Below, piece after piece: positions 18,151 to 26,422 of a stretch of 64,000 nt of DNA; position 1 is the first letter of the stretch; every line of letters starts with the position of its first letter. The stretch is from Maribellus sediminis (GTDB taxonomy: Bacteria; Bacteroidota; Bacteroidia; Bacteroidales; Prolixibacteraceae): positions 1 through 64,000 of the forward strand of contig NZ_WXUB01000005.1 of the NCBI RefSeq assembly GCF_011799805.1. The letters are read 5' to 3'. The position numbers were made by a program, and so were the translations under genes. Under the pieces are notes generated by a model, which was not told the DNA's origin, ran no database searches, and saw only the letters and a program-made list of their open reading frames with translations.

Positions 18151-19074
18151 ATGAGACTTTCAACCAATGAGGTTACGGCACAACTTCTCGACCGTTTGTG
18201 GGAGGCGTATTTATTGCGGGTTCCCTATGCCAAAAAATATTCCGAACTGGTTATGCAAAAGGGTGGCGATGTTGTAAATGATCATATCGCATTCCGAACA
18301 TTTAATACCCATACCGGGGAACAGCCCGAAGGAATTAGGGCCATAAAGCACCTGTTGAATTTTTTGGATTACAAACCGGTTGGTAAATACGAGTTCAAGA
18401 AAAAGAAATTGACAGCCGTACATTTTGAACACCCCGACGAACTTTTTCCAAAAATATTTGTGAGTCAGCTTGAGGTAGAGCAGTTGCCGGAGTGGGCGCA
18501 GCAGGAAATTCATCAGGCGGTTGTTGATACGCCTTATTTGGTATCGGACCAAAGTCTTGAGTTATTAGCGATGTTAAAAAACGACGGACACATTCCACGG
18601 GTTGCTGCTGAAGCTCTGGTTGTGGATCTGGCGCAGTATTTCAGAAGGCCGTGGGCGATTCCCAAAAAGGATGTTGTGTTGCGGATAAACGATGTTTCGC
18701 AATACGCTGCGTGGGTATTGTTGCATGGAAATTCAGTAAATCATTTTACTGCTTTTATTAATCACCAAAATGTAAAAGAATGGCCCGATCTTGAATCCAC
18801 CTGTAAGGCATTGTCCGAGGCAGGAATCCCGATGAAAGAAAGTCTTGAAGGAGATAAAGGCAGTAAGTTGCAACAGTCGGCTACACAGGCCGTGAAGGAG
18901 GAGGTTGAAGTGATTGGCGAAGATGGCCTTGAACAAATGAGTTGGACGTATGCTTACTACGAACTTGCCCAACGAAACTTCATCGAAGAAAACGGCCAGA
19001 AGAAACTGTTCTCAGGATTTTTGGGCGATCAGGCGGCTCATTTGTTTGACATGACACGCACCCGCGACAATTAA
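18151..19074 (+). CDS. DUF1338 protein (2-oxoadipate dioxygenase/decarboxylase-like)
   Basis: A 307-residue protein. The opening region has VVNDHIAFRTFNTHTGEQPE, and later VNHFTAFINHQ and WTYAYYELAQRNF occur. These give the two His and one Glu (about H45, H198, E271) that form the Fe(II) site in the DUF1338 fold, a VOC-related barrel. Characterised members (HglS/YdcJ type) convert 2-oxoadipate to 2-hydroxyglutarate in lysine breakdown. No lysine catabolic genes are nearby, so the substrate here is an inference from family only. GGAG lies just before the ATG. The TAA shares TTAA (19071-19074) with the stop of the convergent PPK2 gene. Confidence 0.82.
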   Translation: MRLSTNEVTAQLLDRLWEAYLLRVPYAKKYSELVMQKGGDVVNDHIAFRTFNTHTGEQPEGIRAIKHLLNFLDYKPVGKYEFKKKKLTAVHFEHPDELFPKIFVSQLEVEQLPEWAQQEIHQAVVDTPYLVSDQSLELLAMLKNDGHIPRVAAEALVVDLAQYFRRPWAIPKKDVVLRINDVSQYAAWVLLHGNSVNHFTAFINHQNVKEWPDLESTCKALSEAGIPMKESLEGDKGSKLQQSATQAVKEEVEVIGEDGLEQMSWTYAYYELAQRNFIEENGQKKLFSGFLGDQAAHLFDMTRTRDN

Positions 19075-19874
19075 TAAACTGAAGGCACAAACGTCATTTC
19101 TTCGATAGGAGGCCGGACATAGCCTTTATAATCTTTTCTCTCGGATAATTCAATGGGCTGGTGTTCCAGTTCTTTATAAGGGATCATCGATAAGAGGTGG
19201 TGAATACAGTTCAGACGGGCTCGCTTTTTATCATCGGCGTCCACCACAAACCAGGGACTGATCTTCGTATCGGTATAAGCAAACATTTCATCTTTGGCTT
19301 TGGAATATTCAACAAATAATTCCATCGATTTCATGTCCATCGGACTTAGTTTCCAGCGTTTCGTTGGATCGTCTATTCGCGAACGAAATCTTTTCTCCTG
19401 CTCATCCTGGCTAACTGAAAACCAGTATTTGATGAGCACGATACCCGACCGTATCAGCATCCGTTCAAAGTTTGGACACGAACGTAAAAACTCCCAGTAT
19501 TCGTCGTTGGTACAAAATCCCATTACTTTTTCTACTCCGGCACGGTTATACCAGCTCCGGTCGAAAAGTACCATTTCGCCGGCTGCCGGCAGGTGCGGGA
19601 CATAGCGTTGAAAGTACCATTGTGTTTTTTCGCGTTCAGTTGGAGTCCCCAATGCCACAACTTTACATGTCCTCGGATTAAGGTATTGATTAATTCGGGC
19701 AATAGTTCCACCTTTTCCTGCTGCATCGCGACCTTCGAAAATCACAACAACTTTTAATTTCTTTACTTTGATCCACTCTTGTAATTTCACGAGTTCGATC
19801 TGCAGTTTGTTGAGTTCACTCTCGTAAAACCGTTTGTTGAGCTTTTTCTTTTTCTGAGGTACTGGTTTTTCCAT
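19071..19874 (-). CDS. ppk2: polyphosphate kinase 2
   Basis: A 267-residue protein from the ATG at 19874. This start gives MEKPVPQKKKKLNKRFYE and the typical length of single-domain PPK2; an in-frame extension to 20012 reads as non-family sequence and is rejected. Walker A is FEGRDAAGKGGTI (about 46-58), Walker B is VLFDRSWYNRAGVEKVMGF (103-121), and RFRSRIDDPTKRWKLSP follows. The enzyme transfers phosphate between polyphosphate and nucleoside di- or monophosphates; the class and direction cannot be settled by eye. It lies 115 bases downstream of the ATP-grasp-like gene on the same strand. Its stop overlaps that of the convergent DUF1338 gene. Confidence 0.91.
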   Translation of the reverse strand: MEKPVPQKKKKLNKRFYESELNKLQIELVKLQEWIKVKKLKVVVIFEGRDAAGKGGTIARINQYLNPRTCKVVALGTPTEREKTQWYFQRYVPHLPAAGEMVLFDRSWYNRAGVEKVMGFCTNDEYWEFLRSCPNFERMLIRSGIVLIKYWFSVSQDEQEKRFRSRIDDPTKRWKLSPMDMKSMELFVEYSKAKDEMFAYTDTKISPWFVVDADDKKRARLNCIHHLLSMIPYKELEHQPIELSERKDYKGYVRPPIEEMTFVPSVY

Positions 19875-19989
19875 AATGCCCGGTTTGTTAAAACGAAAGT
19901 TAGCAAAAATTGCTGAAAGACACTGGTTTGAAGGGAAAGCATTTTTATTATTCAGTCGCCGGATTTGTAATGATGAACAAAGAAATAGT

Positions 19990-21225
19990 TTATAGGAGCA
20001 TGTAAGCTCCAAAAAGTTTTTCAGTAGCCGGTTCGGTGAGCGGCAGATAACCCGCTTTTATTTTCCCGTTTTGTAGTTGCAGTGGATGGGCATCTTGCAT
20101 TTCCCGGGAAAAATCCATGAAATTGCTTCCCGGTTGGTACCAGGTTCTGAATATACCTTTTGAATCGGGTAGAAGTAGCTTTTCGAGTTGCAGCGATAAC
20201 AAACCCATGTTTTGCCTGACATTGATTTCGAGGCAGGGATTTATTTTTAAACTTCCGGCGGAGTCTTTAAATATCAGGGTATCGACGCCGAAATTACCTT
20301 CATAGTTTTTAGCCAGCTCGCTTACCGATAAAACTTTGTGGAGGGCCGCAATTATTTTTTTGCTTACTTTTTTTACAAATTCACGTAAATCTTCATCCAG
20401 TTCGTCGGGTAATCCGTTCAAGTGATTTCCCTGGTACTGGCCTTTTTTGTCGGTAATAAAATTGCTGATACCTAAATATGAAATGTTACCTTTTTCCACT
20501 TCAAACTGAAAAGCGATATCCAGTTGCTTATCCAGATGAGGCTCAACAAGTGCGAATCCCTGCTCTTTGATAATCCCTAAAAGTTTTTCCCAAACTTTTT
20601 CGTGAACAGGTGTTTTGGTTACTGCTTGCAAACCTCTTCCCGAACTGCTCCATGGAGCTTTTACCATTATCTTGCCCCATTTAAGAAGTGCCTTTTCAAA
20701 ATCGGATTTACTGCTGCAAACCTGTCCTGTTTTATCGGTATGGATATAATCTTCATCCGGAAATTCGGCTAGCAATTTGAGCAAAATGTCGCGACTAAAT
20801 TTTTTGGAATAGTAGTTCCTGTACTCCTGTTGCCAATAAAAAACCGGCGAATTCTGAAAAGCCTCAGAACAGTGCACTTTCAGAGGCTGTAATAATTTGT
20901 GTGCGGCCGGACTCCAGCCCCATGGTTTTAGTTTACTGTACTTTAAGTCGGATGAGAAAGCAACATGCAGGGTTTTTCTTTCCATAAAATGAGGAACCTC
21001 AATTCCGCAGTTTTTCAAAAGCGCCAAATAGTTTTCTGATGGACGTTTTTCAACTAAAACATAATCTTTTGATCTGGCCAGAAATAAAGGAAGAACTTCA
21101 AGATCAGCCTCCATTTTTTGTAGCAGTCGATTAGGCTGCCACGATGCATTTCCGTTGGCAACCGCATATTCACATGTGGGATTAAATAAATAGATGTCGG
21201 CAAATTCTTCCACTATATCGCTCAT
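19990..21225 (-). CDS. uncharacterised protein with ATP-grasp-like features
   Basis: A 411-residue soluble protein that I do not recognise as a named enzyme. The centre has IMVKAPWSSSGRGLQ (about 186-200), a Lys followed by a Ser/Gly-rich loop as in ATP-grasp nucleotide-binding domains. Then comes ALVEPHLDKQLDIAFQF. The C-terminal part has NFGVDTLIF and INPCLEINVRQNMG (about 311-341), where Asp, Glu, Asn and Arg fit the metal and phosphate ligands of ATP-grasp ligases. The N-terminal part carries DIYLFNPTCEYAVANGN, which looks like a conserved family mark. There is no signal peptide. It is upstream of ppk2 in the same direction. The ATP-grasp assignment is my reading of motifs; the reaction is unknown. 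Confidence 0.55.
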   Translation of the reverse strand: MSDIVEEFADIYLFNPTCEYAVANGNASWQPNRLLQKMEADLEVLPLFLARSKDYVLVEKRPSENYLALLKNCGIEVPHFMERKTLHVAFSSDLKYSKLKPWGWSPAAHKLLQPLKVHCSEAFQNSPVFYWQQEYRNYYSKKFSRDILLKLLAEFPDEDYIHTDKTGQVCSSKSDFEKALLKWGKIMVKAPWSSSGRGLQAVTKTPVHEKVWEKLLGIIKEQGFALVEPHLDKQLDIAFQFEVEKGNISYLGISNFITDKKGQYQGNHLNGLPDELDEDLREFVKKVSKKIIAALHKVLSVSELAKNYEGNFGVDTLIFKDSAGSLKINPCLEINVRQNMGLLSLQLEKLLLPDSKGIFRTWYQPGSNFMDFSREMQDAHPLQLQNGKIKAGYLPLTEPATEKLFGAYMLL

Positions 21226-21586
21226 TTACCTTGCAAATAAACGCTTTATTTTAGTAAAACTTCCGCTTATTATATTGTCGTAAATACACTAAGTGAGATG
21301 TAACAAATTTTTTTTATTGGCTGAAGTGTAATTATCCTGACAACTTGGAACTAATTTTAAACATTATTAAGATTTTGGCGTTTTTCTGTTAAAATTTGTA
21401 TAAATTGTAAAGCGAGTTGCTTACGAAGGGGGTTGATAAATGCCATAAATCAATTATTGCCTGGTTGGCTGATGAGTATAATTTTAAAAGAGAGTAAATG
21501 CATATTGTGTTAGAGTTTGGTTCTAAACCGAATTCTACATATTGTGTATTGAATGCATGTTTAATATCTAATTAATCTTTTTGTTT
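21226..21586. other. 361-base non-coding region upstream of the SusC gene
   Basis: This AT-rich gap separates the divergent ATP-grasp-like and SusC genes and should hold promoters for both. I see no gene, no strong hairpin and no exact TTTG / TAnnTTTG pair at proper spacing. Near-matches with one extra base occur, such as TTAAAATTTG near 21390-21399 and TAATCTTTTTG just before the SusC start. Confidence 0.4.
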
Positions 21587-24500
21587 ATGAAAAAAATTGC
21601 ATTGTTGATCTTAAGTGTTCTTTTACTAGGGACACAGTTTGCAAATGCGCAGATTAAAACCATTACCGGAACGGTTACCAGTTCCGAGGATGGAACTTCC
21701 ATTCCGGGAGTATCTGTGCTTGTAAAAGGAACAACTGTCGGTACTATTACAAATATCGATGGGTTTTACGAACTACAGGTTCCGGATGATGCGGAGATGC
21801 TTACGTTTTCATTTGTTGGATTGAAAACTATTGATATTCGGATAACCGGTTCAGTAGTTAATGCAACTATGGCTCCGGATATTCTTGGTTTGGATGAGGT
21901 AATGGTGGTTGCTTATGGAACAGCAAAGAAAGAATCCTTAACAGGTTCTGCCGCAGTAATCGGAGAACAGCAGATTGAATCACGTTCTGTATCTAACGTT
22001 GCTCAGATCCTGACGGGATCAACAACAGGCGTTCAAACTACAGCAGGTTCAGGACAGCCTGGTAGTGGTCCGGCTATTCGAATTCGTGGAGTTGGAACAT
22101 TGAATACATCGGCCGATCCGCTTATTATATTGGACGGAATTCAGTACGAAGGAAACATTTCCAGTATTAATCCCGGAGACATTGCTTCAATGACCGTGCT
22201 TAAAGATGCTTCTTCAACTGCGCTTTATGGTTCGCGTGCTGCAAACGGTGTAATAATCATTACTACCAAAAAAGGTACGAAGGGTAGCGAAAGTTTGAAA
22301 TTGAACCTGAAAGCTCAGGCTGGTATAATTAATCAGGCACTTCCTTATTACGATGAAGTGGATGCTTACGATTACTACGAATTGCAGGCAGAGGCTTTTG
22401 CTCAGTCAAGATTCAACTCAGGTAATGCCAACTCCATTAGCGAAGCGAGAGCTTATGCTTATGAGAACATTTACCAGCAGTTAAGGTATAATCCGTTTGT
22501 TGGGACTCCTAATGATCAAATCGTTGGATCGGACGGGAAAATAAATCCAAACGCTGTGGCAAGTTTTCCTGATGTGGACTGGTATGATGCTGCCAAACAA
22601 CAAGGTTATCGTCAAAACTACGACTTAAGCCTTTCGGGTGGTAGTGAAAAAACCAGTTATTTCTATTCTATAGGTTATCTGGACGAAAGAGGATACGTAA
22701 TCAAATCGGATTATGAGCGTTTCAATACGCGTTTAAATATCGATTTTGACGTAAAGGATTGGTTACAGATTGGAACAAATCTTAGTGGATCTATCATTAA
22801 TAGTAATATAGGATCTTCAAACTCGGCCACATATGCCAACCCATGGCGTAATGCCAGGATGACACCTCCGATATACCCGGTTTATTTGGTTGATCAGACT
22901 ACCGGAGACTATATTTTAGATGGTGCAGGTGAAAAGCAATACGATGATGGTGGTACTTATTCCAGACCGATTAATACCGGTAGGAATGCCATTGCCGAAT
23001 TGAATTGGAACAGCGACGATTACAAAAGAAACAATGTTGGTAACAGATCGTATGCCATATTCACATTGATGGATGGTCTTACTGCTACAATTAATGCCGG
23101 TGTCGATATTCAGAACTACCAGTACAAAGGTTTCGAGAATGCTGAAATTGGTGATGGTGCTCCAACCGGAAGGATGGATGAAACAAGATACACCAGGACT
23201 ACCGTTAACTTCAACGAGCTTGTACAGTACGAAAGGACAATTAGTGACGTACATAATATCAGTGTTTTGGTTGGTCACGAATCTTACTCAAGAAAGTACA
23301 CCTACCAAAGAGGTTTTAAAAACCAGTTTATTGTAAGCGGTATTTACGAATTGAATAACTTTGTAAATACTTCTACAAATACCAGTTACACTACCGATAA
23401 AACAGTTGAAGGTTATTTGGCTCGGCTAAAATACAACTATGCTGATAAATATTATATCGAAGGCTCTTATCGTCGGGATGGTTCTTCTGCTTTCCATAAG
23501 GACGTACGTTGGGGTAACTTCTATTCAGTTGGTGGAAGTTGGAGGATCGACCAGGAACAGTTCATGGCCGGTGCAGCTTGGGTTAACAGCTTAAAATTAA
23601 GAGCTTCATACGGTGAAGTTGGTAACGATAATATTGGATCATACGGTTACCAGGCGCTTTATGAAACGTACCCGAATGCTGAAGAACCGGGAATCCGTTG
23701 GTCTACCGTTGGTAATACAGCGCTTACCTGGGAAGTAAATAAGACTTTTGATTTGGCTGTTGATTTTGCTTTGTTCGACAGGTTAACCGGTAGTGTGGAA
23801 TGGTACAACCGTAAATCGGACGACCTTTTATACAGCATGCCGTTACCTCCTACAATGGGTCTTATGGAGCAACCCCGAAATATTGCTGCCCTGGTAAACC
23901 AGGGATTGGAAATCAGTCTTAGCGGAGATATCGTGAGAAGTGGAGACTTCAGGTGGAACATGACACTGATGGGATCAACCATCAAGAATGAAATTACATC
24001 GATACCTGAGCCTTTTGTCAACGGAACGAAAAAGTGGTCAGAAGGACATTCTATATATGATTTCTGGTTAAGGAAATATTACGATATAGATCCTGAAGAC
24101 GGAGCAACACGATTCCATGTTTGGGAAGATGTACTCGACGAAAACGGTGAGGCAACAGGCGAAACGCAATTGGCTTACGACGACAATGGCGACCCGGTAT
24201 TGACGAAAGACTCGGATGAAGCTCAGTATGGATACGTAGGTTCTTCCGCATTTCCTAAATTACAGGGATCGATAGGTAATGAATTAACTTACAAAGGATT
24301 TACTTTAAGTGCATTGTTCACCTACTCTTTGGGGGGAGAAATGCTTGATGGTATTTACCAGGGCATGCTTAGTTCACTCAATGTTGGTGAATCATACCAC
24401 CCGGATGTTAAGAATTCATGGATGAACCCGGGGGACATTGCCGAGTTACCACGTTTGCAATATGCTAACTCTGACTTATATGCAACATCTGACTACTTCC

Positions 24501-24736
24501 TGGTTTCTTCTGATTATTTGAATATCAGAAATGTGACGCTCAGCTACGAATTCTCAAGAGATATGTTGAGTAATTTGGGGCTGGGGCGACTGAGTGTATT
24601 TGTAACTGGAGAGAATCTGTACATGTTTAACGCACGTAAGGGTATGAACCCTGTTTATAACTTCTCTGGTACAACAGACGGTCAAGCATATAACCCAAGC
24701 AGGTCTTTCATGTTAGGCTTTAATTTACAGTTTTAA
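21587..24736 (+). CDS. SusC/RagA-family TonB-dependent outer-membrane transporter
   Basis: A 1049-residue protein from the ATG at 21587. A TTG two codons earlier is in frame but unlikely. It has a signal peptide (MKKIALLILSVLLLG, cut near NAQ), then a carboxypeptidase-regulatory-like domain (about 28-105, ITGTVTSSEDGTSIPGVSVL). The plug domain carries DEVMVVAYGTAKKESLTGSA and LKDASSTALYGSRAANGV. A beta-barrel of about 800 residues ends in MLGFNLQF. SusC proteins import glycans or peptides caught by the SusD lid encoded next. No Shine-Dalgarno is visible, as is usual in this phylum. No glycoside hydrolase, sulfatase, peptidase or ECF/anti-sigma gene is adjacent, so the substrate cannot be predicted from context. 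Confidence 0.94.
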   Translation: MKKIALLILSVLLLGTQFANAQIKTITGTVTSSEDGTSIPGVSVLVKGTTVGTITNIDGFYELQVPDDAEMLTFSFVGLKTIDIRITGSVVNATMAPDILGLDEVMVVAYGTAKKESLTGSAAVIGEQQIESRSVSNVAQILTGSTTGVQTTAGSGQPGSGPAIRIRGVGTLNTSADPLIILDGIQYEGNISSINPGDIASMTVLKDASSTALYGSRAANGVIIITTKKGTKGSESLKLNLKAQAGIINQALPYYDEVDAYDYYELQAEAFAQSRFNSGNANSISEARAYAYENIYQQLRYNPFVGTPNDQIVGSDGKINPNAVASFPDVDWYDAAKQQGYRQNYDLSLSGGSEKTSYFYSIGYLDERGYVIKSDYERFNTRLNIDFDVKDWLQIGTNLSGSIINSNIGSSNSATYANPWRNARMTPPIYPVYLVDQTTGDYILDGAGEKQYDDGGTYSRPINTGRNAIAELNWNSDDYKRNNVGNRSYAIFTLMDGLTATINAGVDIQNYQYKGFENAEIGDGAPTGRMDETRYTRTTVNFNELVQYERTISDVHNISVLVGHESYSRKYTYQRGFKNQFIVSGIYELNNFVNTSTNTSYTTDKTVEGYLARLKYNYADKYYIEGSYRRDGSSAFHKDVRWGNFYSVGGSWRIDQEQFMAGAAWVNSLKLRASYGEVGNDNIGSYGYQALYETYPNAEEPGIRWSTVGNTALTWEVNKTFDLAVDFALFDRLTGSVEWYNRKSDDLLYSMPLPPTMGLMEQPRNIAALVNQGLEISLSGDIVRSGDFRWNMTLMGSTIKNEITSIPEPFVNGTKKWSEGHSIYDFWLRKYYDIDPEDGATRFHVWEDVLDENGEATGETQLAYDDNGDPVLTKDSDEAQYGYVGSSAFPKLQGSIGNELTYKGFTLSALFTYSLGGEMLDGIYQGMLSSLNVGESYHPDVKNSWMNPGDIAELPRLQYANSDLYATSDYFLVSSDYLNIRNVTLSYEFSRDMLSNLGLGRLSVFVTGENLYMFNARKGMNPVYNFSGTTDGQAYNPSRSFMLGFNLQF

Positions 24737-24758
24737 TCATTAGAAAAAGTATACTACA

Positions 24759-26342
24759 ATGAAGACAAAATATAAAATTTTAACATTCTCATTGGTCTTC
24801 GCATTTGCGTTGGGCTTAAGTTCCTGTAGCGAAGACTTTCTACAAACGGTTCCAACGGATTCGGTTTCTACCGATATTGCGCTGGGATCTACAGATAACA
24901 TGATGCTGGCCATTAACGGTATCCACCGTACGCTGTATGCGCAGAATCCGGACATTGTTCGTTTCTATGCAGGACAGGAATATATGATACCCGCGGCTGA
25001 TTTTGGGGCGAGTGATGCTTTGCATTCAGCAACAGGTAATGGCTGGTTTAGGAGTTTTATTCAATGGAATTCGCATACACAAGCTACCTCGAATGATGTA
25101 CTTTATCCTTGGTGGTTTTATTACAACGTAATTGGCTCGGCCAATAATATTATCAACGCAGCAGCGGATTTGCAGGAGTCTGAAGACCTGAATAATATTT
25201 TAGGACAGGCTTACACCTACCGGGCCTGGGCACATTTCAACCTGGTTCGCTTTTTTGCCAAGCCATATATGGTCGGCAATCCATCTTCCGATCCGGGTGT
25301 GCCGATTATGCTTGCCACTGAACCTCCTTACGAAGGTTTAGCTCGCAATACAGTGAAAGAAGTTTATGACCAGATTACAGCTGATCTTGGCACTGCTATT
25401 TCACACTTTGCAAATGCTTCAGACCGACCTAACATCTCGCACTTGAATGTGGATGTAGCAAAAGGTGTTGCTGCAAGGGTTTATTTAACCATTGGCGATT
25501 GGGCAAATGCAGCAAAATATGCCAGAGAAGCTCGTCAGGGATATACTTTAATGGATGAGGCCGAATACAAGTCAGGCTTTAACTCAGTAGACAATCCTGA
25601 ATGGATGTGGGGATCTAAAATGATCACTGATCAGACAGCATATTTTTGGTCCTATTTCTATTATACTTCGAACAACTTTAACGGTTCTCAGAACAGGAGT
25701 AATCCAAAATTTATGAACCACCAGCTATACGACATGATGTCAGAAACCGATTATCGCAGGGATCTTATCCTGAAAGATTGCCCAAGTACTTTTGATGACT
25801 GGAATAAAGGTGAGAATGCCGGAAGATATGCCAGTGAAGAGGAATACGAAGCTGCAATAGATGAATACAGGGTAATTGTAAACAATGGTAGCTCGCACAA
25901 TATGGTACCTTACCTGCATATTAAGTTGTCGCAGTCAGATGGCCCTACCATCTCTCCAATGGATGTATTGCATATGCGTGCTGCTGAAATGTATTTGATT
26001 GAGGCAGAGGCTCAGGCCCGCCAAAACAAAAACACAGAAGCACAAAATGTATTGTTTGAGTTGGTTTCGGAAAGAGATGCCGGATATACAAAATCTACCA
26101 AAACAGGGCAGGCACTTGTTGATGAGATTTTAGTGCAGAGAAGAATTGAATTGTTCCTGGAAGGACACCGCCGTTTCGATATGCTTAGAAACGATGAGGA
26201 ACTTGACCTTACCAACTCTGGCGCTAATCCTGATCTTTATCTGGGTGGTTTTAAACAAGCCAAACCAAGTGAAAATGACGATTGGTTGTTCCAAATCCCG
26301 CAAAGGGAAATTGATGCCAATCCAAACATGGTTCAAAATTAA
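24759..26342 (+). CDS. SusD/RagB-family outer-membrane lipoprotein
   Basis: A 527-residue lipoprotein with the lipobox LSSC at the end of a 24-residue signal, giving a lipidated Cys followed by SEDF. The body shows the TPR-like helices of RagB/SusD, including GQAYTYRAWAHFNLVRFF and the C-terminal VQRRIELFLEGHRRFDMLRN. It forms the lid over the SusC channel and binds the substrate outside the cell. It starts 22 bases after susC and is followed by a strong terminator, so the pair is a two-gene operon. Confidence 0.94.
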   Translation: MKTKYKILTFSLVFAFALGLSSCSEDFLQTVPTDSVSTDIALGSTDNMMLAINGIHRTLYAQNPDIVRFYAGQEYMIPAADFGASDALHSATGNGWFRSFIQWNSHTQATSNDVLYPWWFYYNVIGSANNIINAAADLQESEDLNNILGQAYTYRAWAHFNLVRFFAKPYMVGNPSSDPGVPIMLATEPPYEGLARNTVKEVYDQITADLGTAISHFANASDRPNISHLNVDVAKGVAARVYLTIGDWANAAKYAREARQGYTLMDEAEYKSGFNSVDNPEWMWGSKMITDQTAYFWSYFYYTSNNFNGSQNRSNPKFMNHQLYDMMSETDYRRDLILKDCPSTFDDWNKGENAGRYASEEEYEAAIDEYRVIVNNGSSHNMVPYLHIKLSQSDGPTISPMDVLHMRAAEMYLIEAEAQARQNKNTEAQNVLFELVSERDAGYTKSTKTGQALVDEILVQRRIELFLEGHRRFDMLRNDEELDLTNSGANPDLYLGGFKQAKPSENDDWLFQIPQREIDANPNMVQN

Positions 26343-26370
26343 TAGTATTAGAAAATACTTTATAGCAAAA

Positions 26371-26403
26371 AAAAGCGGATTGAATTTTCAATCCGCTTTT
26401 TTT
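26371..26403. terminator. bidirectional terminator between susD and the HlyD gene
   Basis: AAAAGCGGATTGA (26371-26383) and TCAATCCGCTTTT (26388-26400) form a perfect 13-bp stem with a four-base loop. A T run follows on the plus strand, and an A run precedes it, so it works for both convergent units. Confidence 0.9.
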
Positions 26404-26422
26404 GTACATGTTTATTCTTTAA

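Noticed and set aside
19875-20012. N-terminal extension of PPK2 by 46 codons
   Set aside because: The extra sequence has no family likeness, whereas the ATG at 19874 gives the normal PPK2 start and length.
21581-21586. TTG start two codons before the SusC ATG
   Set aside because: The ATG at 21587 gives a standard signal peptide beginning MKKIALL.
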